From contig CACJAI010000007.1 in NCBI GenBank assembly GCA_902591315.1, positions 1 to 52,230 of the forward strand: a DNA stretch of 52,230 nucleotides. Direction: 5' to 3'. A model generated the notes under the pieces. It worked only from the letters and a program-made list of their open reading frames with translations, was not told where the DNA came from and made no database searches. This document shows, piece by piece, positions 42,519 to 51,925 of the stretch. The translations under genes and the position numbers were made by a program. Source of the stretch: an uncultured Alphaproteobacteria bacterium (GTDB taxonomy: Bacteria > Pseudomonadota > Alphaproteobacteria > HIMB59). Position 1 is the first letter of the stretch. Every line of letters begins with the position of its first letter.

Positions 42519-44573
42519 ATGGTCGCTAATCTTTATTGGTTTTTTTTCTTTCTTGTCCTATATATAAGCTTTTGTCTTTTTTGGGGAGCTAGAACTCTTA
42601 GAAAAAATAAAACCCCTGAGGCTTACTATTTAGCAGATAGAAGTGTATCTCCTTGGGTATTCTTTTTCTCTGCAACAGTAACTACATTTGCAGGCATAAC
42701 TATCATTTCTTTTCCATCATTAATTTATGCAGATGGATACTCTTTTCTAGCTACTGCTGCAATTGTAATAACAATTCCTCTCGGAAGTATACTATTTTTT
42801 AAAAGGCAGTGGATGCTAAGTAGAAAATTTAATTTTATCACTCCAGGAGAGATGTATTATAAATATTATCAAAGTAATACTCTTAGAATTGTAGTACTAA
42901 TAATCGGATTATTTTTTGCTGTTCCATTTCTTGGTATAATTATTGGATCAACAGGTAATGTTGTAGAGTTTATTAGCGGAGGTGAAATAACTAGAGACTC
43001 TGCAATGTGGGCACTAACTGCTGTTGTCTTATTTTATATTGTATCTGGTGGATTTAAACCCATGGTGAGTGTAAGCGTTGTTCAATCATGGTTATTTTTT
43101 GTTTTTTTCTTAGCACTTGGTGTTGGTGTATTTAATTACTTAGGAGGTTTAAGTTTTTTTGAAGACCTATCTATGGCGAATAGCTTTATATCTTTCGGAG
43201 CTTGGGGAACTACTGGAGGTTACGGAGGTGGTGATATTTCAGGATATTTCAACGTTCCTGGTGTAATTCAGTGGGTTGCAGGTATTGGAAAAAACAACCC
43301 ATTAGGAGGACCTTGGACAGCAGTTATGATTTTATCCTTTACTCTCTCTTATATGGGTATTGTGCTTTCTCCTACATTTTCGATGTGGAGCTATTCAGTA
43401 AAATCACCGAGGTCATTTTATTTTTATCAAGTTTGGGGTTCAGGTGCTGTTGTTGGAATATTTTTATTTATATTCGCCCCTTTATTAGGTGTAGGAGCAC
43501 ATCTTCTTGGAGCTAATAGTATTGTTAATTCAAATGGTTTTGCCATTAACCAAATATTCCCTGAGCTAAGTCTACAAAATATATCATCTTTAATTTATGT
43601 GTTTGTTGAAAGTTTCAGTAATCTCTCACCAATCATTGTTGGATTTTTAGCAATATCCATAATTGCTGCTCTTCAATCTACATTATCTGCTTTTTTAATG
43701 ACCTCAGGCAGCATGGTGGCAAGAGATCTCTATAGACCATATATCGATAGTAACCCTACATGGAAAAGGGAGTTATTAGTTGCTAGGTTAGCGATGTTGT
43801 TATTAAGCTTAGCGGCGCTGTATCTTGCAACTTTTTTTGAAACTTCTCTAATACTACTTGGTGGATTAGCAATCGCTTTTGGTTTCCAATTGTTTCCTGT
43901 TTTACTTGGAATGCTTTGGTTTAAATGGATCACAAGAGGTGGGGCAATTCTTGGACTCATCACCGGATTAGGTTTTGTAACTTTAGCTGAAACTTTTGGT
44001 CATAAGCTAACAGGAAATTCTCTTCCTTGGGGGCGATGGCCACTAACAATCTACTCTGGGTTATGGGGTTTATTCTTTAATGTGATTGTTTGTTTTTTAT
44101 CCTCTATATTTGCAAGTAATGATACAGATAAAGAACATCGAGCGTCATTTCATAATTTTTTAAATGAACATATGGGTATTCACCCATCAAGAAAAAAAAT
44201 AAAATCTCTTGCTTATGTCTTCTTTTTAATTTGGGCATTCTTCTCTATCGGCCCGGGTTTAATTTTCGGAAACTTAATATTTGGTAGTGCGGATCAAAGT
44301 TATGATAATTGGGTGATGGGAGTCCCTTCACTATGGGCTTACCAAATAATTTGGTGGGTAGCGGGTATATTTCTAATTTGGTTTTTAGCCAATAAGATGG
44401 ACTTATCGACTTTGCCAAAAAAACCCATACTAAATGGTGATGAACATTTGGCACCTGACGATGTTGAGGAGCAAGGAAACTATATTGATAGAATGGGAGG
44501 AGGGTATGGTTGGCCACTTATATTAATAGGTATGGCTGTGGCAACTGTAATACTTTCCGTTTATGCATTATGA
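42519..44573 (+). CDS. Sodium:solute symporter (SSS family)
   Basis: This is a 684-residue membrane protein with about 13-14 helices. The early TPEAYYLADRSVSPWVFFFSATVTTFAG segment (with the A-x-x-R region) and the later AALQSTLSAFLMTSGSMVARDLY segment are typical of SSS transporters. It is longer than most (usually about 500-600), because of an extended loop and two or three extra C-terminal helices. It would import the compound acted on by the downstream amidohydrolase, with sodium as driving ion; the solute cannot be named. It lies 14 bases after the hydrolase gene. Confidence 0.9.
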   Translation: MVANLYWFFFFLVLYISFCLFWGARTLRKNKTPEAYYLADRSVSPWVFFFSATVTTFAGITIISFPSLIYADGYSFLATAAIVITIPLGSILFFKRQWMLSRKFNFITPGEMYYKYYQSNTLRIVVLIIGLFFAVPFLGIIIGSTGNVVEFISGGEITRDSAMWALTAVVLFYIVSGGFKPMVSVSVVQSWLFFVFFLALGVGVFNYLGGLSFFEDLSMANSFISFGAWGTTGGYGGGDISGYFNVPGVIQWVAGIGKNNPLGGPWTAVMILSFTLSYMGIVLSPTFSMWSYSVKSPRSFYFYQVWGSGAVVGIFLFIFAPLLGVGAHLLGANSIVNSNGFAINQIFPELSLQNISSLIYVFVESFSNLSPIIVGFLAISIIAALQSTLSAFLMTSGSMVARDLYRPYIDSNPTWKRELLVARLAMLLLSLAALYLATFFETSLILLGGLAIAFGFQLFPVLLGMLWFKWITRGGAILGLITGLGFVTLAETFGHKLTGNSLPWGRWPLTIYSGLWGLFFNVIVCFLSSIFASNDTDKEHRASFHNFLNEHMGIHPSRKKIKSLAYVFFLIWAFFSIGPGLIFGNLIFGSADQSYDNWVMGVPSLWAYQIIWWVAGIFLIWFLANKMDLSTLPKKPILNGDEHLAPDDVEEQGNYIDRMGGGYGWPLILIGMAVATVILSVYAL

Positions 44574-44678
44574 TGATAAAGTACTTAAAACTGAGGAGGA
44601 ATAAGAATTTTTCGTATTGTGTTTCATTATTTGGAACAAAAAACTGTGCGAAAGGTTAACTATATCTAAAATAGAATT
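44574..44678 (+). other. Spacer before the amidase genes with an orphan Shine-Dalgarno sequence
   Basis: This 105-base gap contains GAGGAGGAATAAG at 44593-44605, a strong ribosome-binding sequence, but the next ATG in frame with a gene is about 75 bases away. A GTG at 44619 opens only a 16-codon frame ending near 44669. It may be a leader or a site left by a deleted short gene. No hairpin or promoter was recognised. Confidence 0.35.
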
Positions 44679-45107
44679 ATGTCTGATTACAGCTACAAGC
44701 ATCCCTCTAACGTTCAGTTAAATAAAGGACATAAACACACGGATGATTTTATTACTAAAAAATACATTTTAAAAATGTTGAGAGATCCTCAAAAATTAAA
44801 ATCTTTAATTGAAGAACACAGAGCAACCCCAGTTGGAAGGGCTGCTACTCGAGACCATGGCGTCATTCAGCACAGCCAAGATCTTCAAACATTATTAGAT
44901 AAGTTAAGAAGAGGAAGTAAAGAAAATGGTTTTGTAACTGTTTGTTTAAGAAGACATGAAGATTATAGAGTTGGAATAACAACAGGAGTTAGAGGTGAGC
45001 CAGTTGAAATAACTGAAGACTCTTATTCATCTGAAGAGGCATGTGAACATGCAATATTTTTAAAAAGAATTAACAGACTTCTTGAGGAGTATAGTGGGGA
45101 AGAGTAA
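44679..45107 (+). CDS. dmfA1: N,N-dimethylformamidase-type amidohydrolase, small subunit
   Basis: This 142-residue protein matches the small (alpha) subunit of N,N-dimethylformamidase in size (about 132 residues in Paracoccus) and in place: it directly precedes the large subunit, sharing one base (TAATG). It has a central segment KENGFVTVCLRRHEDYRVGI and an acidic C-terminus. In the known enzyme the small subunit caps the iron-containing large subunit in an alpha2-beta2 unit. Substrate here is probably a formamide or other small amide, not necessarily dimethylformamide. Confidence 0.75.
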   Translation: MSDYSYKHPSNVQLNKGHKHTDDFITKKYILKMLRDPQKLKSLIEEHRATPVGRAATRDHGVIQHSQDLQTLLDKLRRGSKENGFVTVCLRRHEDYRVGITTGVRGEPVEITEDSYSSEEACEHAIFLKRINRLLEEYSGEE

Positions 45108-47461
45108 TGTTAAAAATAACAGGTTATAGTGATAAGTACTCAGCTCATCCAGGTGAAGAGGTTAAATTTTATATTAATGCTGAATACAATGATAGTTATG
45201 AAGTTCAATTAGTCCGTCTTATACACGGTGATACAAATCCTGAAGGCCCTGGGTATAAAGAAGCTGAAATAGATGCCAGTTGTAATGGAACTTATCAAGG
45301 GAAAAACCAGAGAATACATGGTGGATCGTACATCATCATGCCTCAGCATGATAATTTAAATTTAGAGAGCTTTACTATGCAAGCTTATATTTTTCCTACA
45401 ACGCCAGATAAAGGTAGACAAGGAATTTTCACTAAATTTAATGAAGAAGAAAAAAAAGGCTATGGTCTCTTTATTAATGATGAGGGATGTTTATCTGTAG
45501 AAATAGGAGATGGATCTCAGGTTGTAACTGTCTCCTCAGAAAAAAAACTTTTAAGAAAAGTCTGGTATCTGGTAATTGCAACTTTTGATGCACAATCAAG
45601 AAGGCTTACCCTTCACCAAGAACCCAGGGTTACATCCACAAATGGTGGTTTAGGTATGGCTATTTTGAATCCAATTGAAGAAACCTCAGCTATTATTGAG
45701 ACCACTAGTTCAGTTTTACCTGCCGCTAATGATGCTCCATTGTTAATTGCAGCTACTACATTAAATAATAGATCTGCTAGGCACATTTCCGGAGGTCATT
45801 TTAAAGAGGTACCTCATCCCATTGAATTACCTGAGCAAACCAAGACTTTTAATGGCAAGATAGATAGACCTAGATTATCTAATATTGCTTTATCTAAGGC
45901 TGAGATCGAAACACTTGCATCAAGCTATGATGAGTGTAATACCACTGTGAGGTCAACAGTCGTAGGCGCTTGGGACTTTCATGCAAATATTGGCAAAAAC
46001 ATTGCTTCAACAAAGATTGTTGATACTTCTCCAAATAATCACCACGGATTTATTATTAACATGCCAAACAGAGGTATGACAGGACATAACTGGACAGCGG
46101 ATGAAATGGTTTTCCATCACAAACCTGAAGAGTACGGTGCTATCCATTTCCATGATGATGATATTGATGATGCAAGATGGGATGTTGATTTTAAATTAAA
46201 AATCCCAGAGGGTCTGAAAAGTGGTGTGTATGCTGCTCGACTTAGAGTTGATGGAAGAGAAGAGTCAGAAAATGAAGATTATATTCCTTTTTGTGTAAAA
46301 CCTCCAAAAGGGACAGCCACAGCTAAAATTTTATTTCTCTTACCCACAAACAGTTATATGGCTTACTCCAATGATAATCTTGGAACTAATTCTGTCGTAG
46401 CTCAATTACTCGCAGGTAAAGTTCCTGTGCTAGAACCTGCAGATTTATATTTAAATGAACACAGAGAATATGGTTTATCAACTTACTCACTTCACTCTGA
46501 TGGACATGGTGTATCTATTTCATCAAGACTTAGACCAATCCTTAATATGAGACCTAAATACAGACACTGGCTTTCTCCATCATTATGGCAACTAAATGCT
46601 GACTTACATTTAACAGACTGGCTTGAGGAAAAGGGCTTTGAGTTTGATGTTCTTACAGATGAAGATTTGGAACATGAAGGTATAAATTTATTAAATCGTT
46701 ATAAAGTTGTGATGACTGGAAGTCACCCTGAGTATTCATCTGAGAAATATATGGATGCCTTAGAGTCCTATCAAATGCAAGGTGGTAGATGTTTTTATTT
46801 AGGTTCGGATGGATTTTACTGGATTAGTGAATATCATCCAGACAACTCCAATATTACTGAAGTACGAAAAGGTGAGGCCGGAACTAGAGCATGGACATCT
46901 AATCCAGGTGAATACAATAATGCTTTTGATGGTAAATATGGAGGTATGTGGAGAGCTCGAGGAAGAATACCTTCTAAAGTTTGTGGTTTAACTTTTACAT
47001 CATATGGATTTGACGTTTCTTCATACTACAAAAGAGAAGAAGATAGTTTTAAACCTGAATGTTCATGGATCTTTGAAGGGATTGGAGCAGATGAGGTTAT
47101 TGGTGACTTTGGTTTAGTTGGTGGAGGAGCTGCCGGTTTAGAGTTAGACAGGTACGACTTAGAATTTGGTACTCCGCATAATGCTTATTATTTGGCTCGT
47201 TCACAAGATCACTCTAATATGATGTTGCAAGTTAACGAGGAGATACACTTTGCTGTTCGTGGCTATTATGGCGGTGGTCATGAAAATCCAATGGTAAGAG
47301 CTGATATGATTTACTATAAAACACCTAACAACGGAGCAATGTTTGCACCAGGTTCTTTGGCTTGGTGCGGTAGTCTTTCACATAATAATTATAATAATAA
47401 TGTCTCCAGAATTATGGAAAACACTCTTAAAGGTTTTTTAAAGGACGGACCTTTACCTTAA
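45107..47461 (+). CDS. dmfA2: N,N-dimethylformamidase-type amidohydrolase, large subunit
   Basis: This 784-residue protein has a LamG-like beta-sandwich (about residues 60-260, with LESFTMQAYIFPTTPDKG) followed by the DMFase catalytic domain with its amidotransferase-like fold. From memory of the Paracoccus enzyme, the iron is held by two tyrosines (399 and 440) and a glutamate (521), with His519 nearby. The matching residues here appear to be Tyr420 (in SYMAYSNDN), Tyr460 (TYSLHSDG), Glu542 and His540 (SHPEYSS), at an almost constant offset of 20-21. The catalytic site therefore looks intact. It hydrolyses amide bonds to a formate or acid and an amine. It is read with the small subunit upstream and small genes downstream. 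Confidence 0.82.
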   Translation: MLKITGYSDKYSAHPGEEVKFYINAEYNDSYEVQLVRLIHGDTNPEGPGYKEAEIDASCNGTYQGKNQRIHGGSYIIMPQHDNLNLESFTMQAYIFPTTPDKGRQGIFTKFNEEEKKGYGLFINDEGCLSVEIGDGSQVVTVSSEKKLLRKVWYLVIATFDAQSRRLTLHQEPRVTSTNGGLGMAILNPIEETSAIIETTSSVLPAANDAPLLIAATTLNNRSARHISGGHFKEVPHPIELPEQTKTFNGKIDRPRLSNIALSKAEIETLASSYDECNTTVRSTVVGAWDFHANIGKNIASTKIVDTSPNNHHGFIINMPNRGMTGHNWTADEMVFHHKPEEYGAIHFHDDDIDDARWDVDFKLKIPEGLKSGVYAARLRVDGREESENEDYIPFCVKPPKGTATAKILFLLPTNSYMAYSNDNLGTNSVVAQLLAGKVPVLEPADLYLNEHREYGLSTYSLHSDGHGVSISSRLRPILNMRPKYRHWLSPSLWQLNADLHLTDWLEEKGFEFDVLTDEDLEHEGINLLNRYKVVMTGSHPEYSSEKYMDALESYQMQGGRCFYLGSDGFYWISEYHPDNSNITEVRKGEAGTRAWTSNPGEYNNAFDGKYGGMWRARGRIPSKVCGLTFTSYGFDVSSYYKREEDSFKPECSWIFEGIGADEVIGDFGLVGGGAAGLELDRYDLEFGTPHNAYYLARSQDHSNMMLQVNEEIHFAVRGYYGGGHENPMVRADMIYYKTPNNGAMFAPGSLAWCGSLSHNNYNNNVSRIMENTLKGFLKDGPLP

Positions 47462-47464
47462 ATT

Positions 47465-47824
47465 ATGAAAAAACAAAATATGCAGGAGATACCATGGGGA
47501 AAAGAAACACTTGGCGCTCTGGATACTCCGTTAAATGAACTAGAAAAAAAAGCACTTCAAAATTTAGACGTAGATAAATTAAATGATATGGCAGAGTGCC
47601 TTTTTGCTTTAAATAATAGGCATTATGGCCCTATACCTGGAACATATATGGTCATGTGTGTTGAACCCGGTAAGACCTGGTGTGTTGGACAGCTCAGTGC
47701 TGATAGAGCAAAACCTTTTGTTCTTTTTCCTGAACTTGTTTTCCACTCAGTTGAAAAAGCAACAAAAGCTGCCGAAGCTCTTAAGGCTGAAAAAGCTGAG
47801 GGCGTACCCTGTAGAAATATCTAA
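47465..47824 (+). CDS. Hypothetical small protein of the amidase operon
   Basis: I do not recognise this 119-residue protein. It has no signal peptide or membrane segment. A conserved-looking core (NNRHYGPIPGTYMVMCVEPGKTWCVGQ) is followed by an alanine/lysine/glutamate helix. It begins three bases after the large subunit stop and ends four bases before the cupin start, so it is almost surely co-expressed with both. Confidence 0.65.
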   Translation: MKKQNMQEIPWGKETLGALDTPLNELEKKALQNLDVDKLNDMAECLFALNNRHYGPIPGTYMVMCVEPGKTWCVGQLSADRAKPFVLFPELVFHSVEKATKAAEALKAEKAEGVPCRNI

Positions 47825-47828
47825 CGAC

Positions 47829-48104
47829 ATGGCTAAAGCCAATGTCATGATTGATAATCAAAAAACTAGAGTTACAGAGTGGTCTTTTGAAGTTGGGGAC
47901 TCAACTGGTCAACATATCCATGAATACGACTATGTCGTAGTGCCCTTGTTAGATGGAGAACTAAAAATTGTTAATCATGATGGAGAGGAAACAATTTCAA
48001 AACTAGCAAAAGGTGAATCTTACTTTAGAGAAAAGGGAGTTAACCACAATGTATTTAATAACAATGATTTTACTTATAAATTTATTGAGATAGAATTTAA
48101 ATAG
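47829..48104 (+). CDS. Small single-domain cupin
   Basis: The ATG at 47829 gives a 91-residue protein; an in-frame ATG 204 bases upstream lies inside the preceding gene and is rejected. It has a cupin core: HIHEYDYVVVPLLDGELKIV holds the first motif (H-x-H followed by E), and GESYFREKGVNHNVFNNND the second, with a histidine. A metal ion could be bound by these residues. Such small cupins are often isomerases, dioxygenase-like or ligand-binding accessory proteins. The gene ends on the base before the next start. Confidence 0.72.
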   Translation: MAKANVMIDNQKTRVTEWSFEVGDSTGQHIHEYDYVVVPLLDGELKIVNHDGEETISKLAKGESYFREKGVNHNVFNNNDFTYKFIEIEFK

Positions 48105-49058
48105 ATGGAAAAAAAATTAAGCGTTAGTTACAAAAAATCTGATTTGGATCAATTTGATAAAATTATTACAAATAAACAAACAGATCAAAAAGTTAAAGAA
48201 TATTCCATAAAAGAAGCAATTGAAGAGTCAAAAAAAGAATATAGTCACTTGACGAACTCGCAAGTTTCTACTGACATGAGACTCTATATGTTCCAGACCG
48301 GAACACTAAAAACAAAAATGAAATATATAAAAATGAACCAATCTAATGAGGATTTTGAGATACCTGTTCCATGGTTTTTGATAAGACACCCAAAAGGGGA
48401 TGTGGTAATTGACGGAGGCAATGCAAAAGAGGTCAGTGAAGATAAACATGCTCATTGGGGTTCTGTTGTTGCGGCTTATGATCCAATTATGGGAAAAACA
48501 GAAAATTGTATTGATCAGCTTAACTCTATTGGGGTTAATCCAGCAGGTATAAGGTATGTCTTACATTCTCATCTTCACCTCGATCACTCAGGTGGTGTTG
48601 GAAGATTTCCTAATGCAACACACCTAGTTCAACAAAAGGAATATGATTATGCTTTTAATCCTGATTGGTTCTCAAAGCCTGCTTATATTAGAAAAGACTT
48701 TGATAAACCTGGAATTAATTGGAAATTTTTAAGAGATAAAAATGATGACTTTTATGACTTATATGGCGACGGATCAATAATTGTAATTTTTACTCCGGGG
48801 CATGCACCGGGCCATCAGTCTTTTTTAGTTAATTTACCAAATTCAGGTTATGTATTGCTTACTATAGACGCAGCTTACACAATGGATCATTGGAACAATT
48901 TAACACTACCAGGTCTTGTTTGCTCTGCTGTTGACGTTGTTGACTCTGTAAAAAAACTCAAAAAAATTGCAAAAGACAAAAATGCTACAGTAGTCACAGG
49001 GCACGACCCGCATGCTTGGGAAGATTTTAAAAAAGCCCCAATGTTTTATTACGACTAA
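48105..49058 (+). CDS. Metallo-beta-lactamase-fold hydrolase, lactonase-like
   Basis: This 317-residue protein has the zinc motif H156-L-H158-L-D160-H161 (in HSHLHLDHSGGVGRF), a third-metal-ligand histidine in GHAPGHQSF, an aspartate in TIDAAYT and a late histidine in VTGHDPHAW. The order and spacing match the N-acyl-homoserine lactonase/AttM branch of the superfamily. The N-terminal 60 residues are extra and lysine-rich. In this operon a role in opening a lactone formed by a sugar- or amide-oxidation step is more likely than quorum quenching. It ends three bases before xylA. Confidence 0.85.
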   Translation: MEKKLSVSYKKSDLDQFDKIITNKQTDQKVKEYSIKEAIEESKKEYSHLTNSQVSTDMRLYMFQTGTLKTKMKYIKMNQSNEDFEIPVPWFLIRHPKGDVVIDGGNAKEVSEDKHAHWGSVVAAYDPIMGKTENCIDQLNSIGVNPAGIRYVLHSHLHLDHSGGVGRFPNATHLVQQKEYDYAFNPDWFSKPAYIRKDFDKPGINWKFLRDKNDDFYDLYGDGSIIVIFTPGHAPGHQSFLVNLPNSGYVLLTIDAAYTMDHWNNLTLPGLVCSAVDVVDSVKKLKKIAKDKNATVVTGHDPHAWEDFKKAPMFYYD

Positions 49059-49061
49059 TTT

Positions 49062-50369
49062 ATGTCTGATTATTTCAAAGATATTCCTACAATTAAATAT
49101 GAAGGTAGAGACTCTACAAATCCCCTTTCATTTAAATTTTATGATGCTAATAAAAAAATTCTAGGAAAAACATTAGAGGAACATCTGAGAATGGCAGTAT
49201 GTTACTGGCACACTTTTAATTGGCCAGGGGGTGACCCTTTTGGAGGACAGACATTTTTAAGACCATGGATGGAAGCAGGAGATAAAATAGAACAAGCAAA
49301 AGATAAGCTCAATAATGCATTCGATTTTTTTGAAAAATTAGGAATACCATATTTCTGTTTTCATGACGTAGATGTTGCTCCAGAGGGTAAAAGTTTTTCG
49401 GAGACAGAAAAAATTCAAAAAACCATTATTGATGAAATTTCAAAAAAACTTGAAACAAGTAAAGTAAAACTTCTTTGGGGAACAGCAAATTTATTCAGCC
49501 ACCGCAGGTACATGTCTGGTGCTGCTACTAATCCTGATCCTGATGTTTTTCAATATGCTGCTGCTCAAGTGAAGATGTGTATGGAAAATACAATGTTTTT
49601 AGGTGGACAAAATTATGTTTTATGGGGAGGCAGAGAGGGTTACGAAACAATTTTAAATACTAATATGAAACAAGAATATGATCAGCTTGGTAGATTTTTG
49701 AACATGGTAGCTGAGCATAAGCACAAAATTGGTTTTAAGGGTCTACTCCTCATTGAGCCGAAACCCCATGAGCCTACGAAACATCAATATGATTTTGACT
49801 CTGCTAATGTTTTCGCATTTCTTCAAAAATATGGTTTAGAAAAAGAATTCAAGCTAAATATCGAGCAAAATCACGCTATTTTAGCAAAACATTCATTCGA
49901 GCACGAGATTGCATATGCACTTTCCAATGACATCTTTGGGAGTATTGATATTAACAGAGGAGACTACTTAGTAGGATGGGATACAGACCAATTCCCTAAC
50001 AATGTAGAAGAATTAGTTTTGCCTTTTTACTATATTTTTAAAAATGGCGGTTTTTCCTCAGGAGGTCTTAACATGGATGCTAAGATTAGAAGGCAATCAA
50101 TAGATCCTGAGGATCTATTCTATGCACATATTGGCTCTATGGATACTTGTGCTAGAACTCTTATTGCTGTTGAAAAAATGATTAATGATGGTAGTTATGA
50201 GAATTTTTTAGAACAAAGATATCAACAGTGGGCCTCTGAAAAACAACTAATGACTTCAATGTCTCTTGAAGATATTCATAAAAATGTCATTGCTAAAAAT
50301 ATAAACCCTCAACCAAAGTCCGGTCGCCAAGAATATCTTGAAAATCTAATAAATTTTTTTGTCGATTAA
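49062..50369 (+). CDS. xylA: Xylose isomerase
   Basis: This is a 435-residue class II xylose isomerase. HDVDVAPEG contains the catalytic histidine-aspartate pair; further marks are [12 protein letters not shown], the metal-binding [33 protein letters not shown] and [19 protein letters not shown]. It interconverts D-xylose and D-xylulose in the cytoplasm. No xylulokinase gene is in view, so the full xylose route cannot be shown here. It is in line with the lactonase-like gene and an HAD phosphatase gene. Confidence 0.95.
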   Translation: MSDYFKDIPTIKYEGRDSTNPLSFKFYDANKKILGKTLEEHLRMAVCYWHTFNWPGGDPFGGQTFLRPWMEAGDKIEQAKDKLNNAFDFFEKLGIPYFCFHDVDVAPEGKSFSETEKIQKTIIDEISKKLETSKVKLLWGTANLFSHRRYMSGAATNPDPDVFQYAAAQVKMCMENTMFLGGQNYVLWGGREGYETILNTNMKQEYDQLGRFLNMVAEHKHKIGFKGLLLIEPKPHEPTKHQYDFDSANVFAFLQKYGLEKEFKLNIEQNHAILAKHSFEHEIAYALSNDIFGSIDINRGDYLVGWDTDQFPNNVEELVLPFYYIFKNGGFSSGGLNMDAKIRRQSIDPEDLFYAHIGSMDTCARTLIAVEKMINDGSYENFLEQRYQQWASEKQLMTSMSLEDIHKNVIAKNINPQPKSGRQEYLENLINFFVD

Positions 50370-50373
50370 GTCG

Positions 50374-50979
50374 ATGAAAATTACAAAATTTCTATTTGAT
50401 TTAGGTAATGTTTTTTTTGATTGGGATCCACATTATGTATTTAAAAATATCATTCCTGATCAAACTAAAAGAGAATATTTTATGAATACAATCGCGTTTC
50501 CTCATCTAGATATGAGATGCGATGCTGGAGTAAAAATTGATGATGCAGTTAAAGATGCAATAAAAAATTTCCCTAATTATGAGAATGAAATAAAGCAATA
50601 TTATCCAAATCATAGGAATATGGTTAATGGGGTTTATCAAGATACAGTTGATATTTTTCGAAAAATAAAATCAAGTGGTTACTCCTGCTATGTCTTGTCA
50701 AACTGGTCAGATGAGACTTATGAGGGTATGGAAGATCAACACCCATTCCTGAAAGAATTTGATGATAAAATTATCTCTGGTAGAGAGTTTTTAGTAAAAC
50801 CAGACCCTGAAATTTATAAATTAGCGATTTCAAGATTTAATTTAACACCTGAACAAACTCTTTTCATTGATGATCGTATTGAAAATATTGAGGCGGCGCA
50901 ATCACTTGGCTTTCGAACTATTCATTTAACTGACCCACTGACAATAAAAAGTCAAATAGCAAATCATATAATTGTTTAA
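50374..50979 (+). CDS. HAD-superfamily hydrolase (YihX-like)
   Basis: The ATG at 50374 is preferred, giving 201 residues beginning MKITKFLFDLGNVFFDWDP. A TTG at 50359 in frame would overlap xylA by 11 bases and add five residues. The first motif D-L-G-N-V, a serine in VLSNWSDE, a lysine in FLVKPDPEIYK and the final FIDDRIENIEAA define a class I HAD phosphatase, similar to the sugar-phosphate phosphatase YihX. The substrate is likely a sugar phosphate. It overlaps the next gene start by eight bases. Confidence 0.87.
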   Translation: MKITKFLFDLGNVFFDWDPHYVFKNIIPDQTKREYFMNTIAFPHLDMRCDAGVKIDDAVKDAIKNFPNYENEIKQYYPNHRNMVNGVYQDTVDIFRKIKSSGYSCYVLSNWSDETYEGMEDQHPFLKEFDDKIISGREFLVKPDPEIYKLAISRFNLTPEQTLFIDDRIENIEAAQSLGFRTIHLTDPLTIKSQIANHIIV

Positions 50980-51925
50980 ATTAGACAATAAAATAGGCCT
51001 AGGATTGGCTTCTCTTGGGAGGCCCGGATATATAAACATTGGTCATAGTTCAGATTTAGGCAGCAACATATCAAAAAATTCTATGAGATCTCATTGTCAC
51101 GAAGTACTTAGTCATGCTTACAAGAGAGGTATTCGATATTTCGATGTGGCAAGGGTATATGGGGATGCTGAGGAATTTTTATCTAGCTGGATTAGAGCTC
51201 AAAAACAATTTGATGGTTTTGTGGGGTCTAAGTGGGGCTATGAATATTTAGCAAATTGGGAAGTTCAGGCAGATCAACATGAAAGAAAAGATCACTCAGT
51301 TGAATTTTTAAAACAACAATGGGTGGAGACAAGACTTAATTTAGGAAAAAGTATTGATCTATATCACATTCATTCTGTCAATTCAGAAAGTAAAGTCTTA
51401 GATGATATTAATGTTCTAAAGGAGCTTGAGACAATAAAAAAAAATGGAATAGAAATAGGAATCTCAACAAGTGGCCCAGATCAAGAGAAAACTATTAATG
51501 ACCTTTTAATTAAGAATGAAAAACTTAATTTATTTTCTTATTTACAAACGACCATTAATATCTTTGACCAATCTTGTATTTCCATTTTAAAAGAAGTATC
51601 TGAAAAAAAGATCAATGTAATTGCAAAAGAGATTTTCTCAAATGGAAGACTAACTAATTCAAATAAAGAATTTCATCAAAACAAAATTAAAGAATTAAAG
51701 TCAGTTGCCTCATCTATGGATTTAACTTTGGAGCAATTGTCTTATCTTTGGGTTTATCAACTACCGTTTGTTAAAATTTGTCTAACAGGAGCATCAACAA
51801 TCAAACAGTTAGATGAAAATTTAAGTTGTCTTGAAAAAATAGATACCGAATTGCCCTCTCTTGAGTCTTTTAGTTTGTCCACTCAAGATTATTGGGATAC
51901 ACGTAAAAAACTTACTTGGAATTAA
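50972..51925 (+). CDS. Aldo/keto reductase
   Basis: This 317-residue TIM-barrel reductase starts at a TTG inside the HAD gene end; no ATG exists near the correct N-terminus (KIGLGLASLGRPGYINIG). The catalytic aspartate and tyrosine are in YFDVARVYGDAEEFL, the lysine in VGSKWGYEY and the histidine in DLYHIHSV. It would reduce or oxidise a sugar-derived carbonyl with NAD(P)H. It is the last gene of the rightward run and converges with a Gfo/Idh/MocA gene, their stops overlapping by four bases. Confidence 0.87.
   Translation: MFKLDNKIGLGLASLGRPGYINIGHSSDLGSNISKNSMRSHCHEVLSHAYKRGIRYFDVARVYGDAEEFLSSWIRAQKQFDGFVGSKWGYEYLANWEVQADQHERKDHSVEFLKQQWVETRLNLGKSIDLYHIHSVNSESKVLDDINVLKELETIKKNGIEIGISTSGPDQEKTINDLLIKNEKLNLFSYLQTTINIFDQSCISILKEVSEKKINVIAKEIFSNGRLTNSNKEFHQNKIKELKSVASSMDLTLEQLSYLWVYQLPFVKICLTGASTIKQLDENLSCLEKIDTELPSLESFSLSTQDYWDTRKKLTWN

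Noticed and set aside
44619-44669. Sixteen-codon GTG frame after the orphan GAGGAGGA site
   Set aside because: Spacing from the ribosome-binding sequence is too long and nothing supports translation; it is mentioned only as part of the spacer.
50359-50373. TTG start giving the HAD protein five extra residues
   Set aside because: It overlaps xylA and adds residues before the HAD motif; the ATG at 50374 fits the family start.
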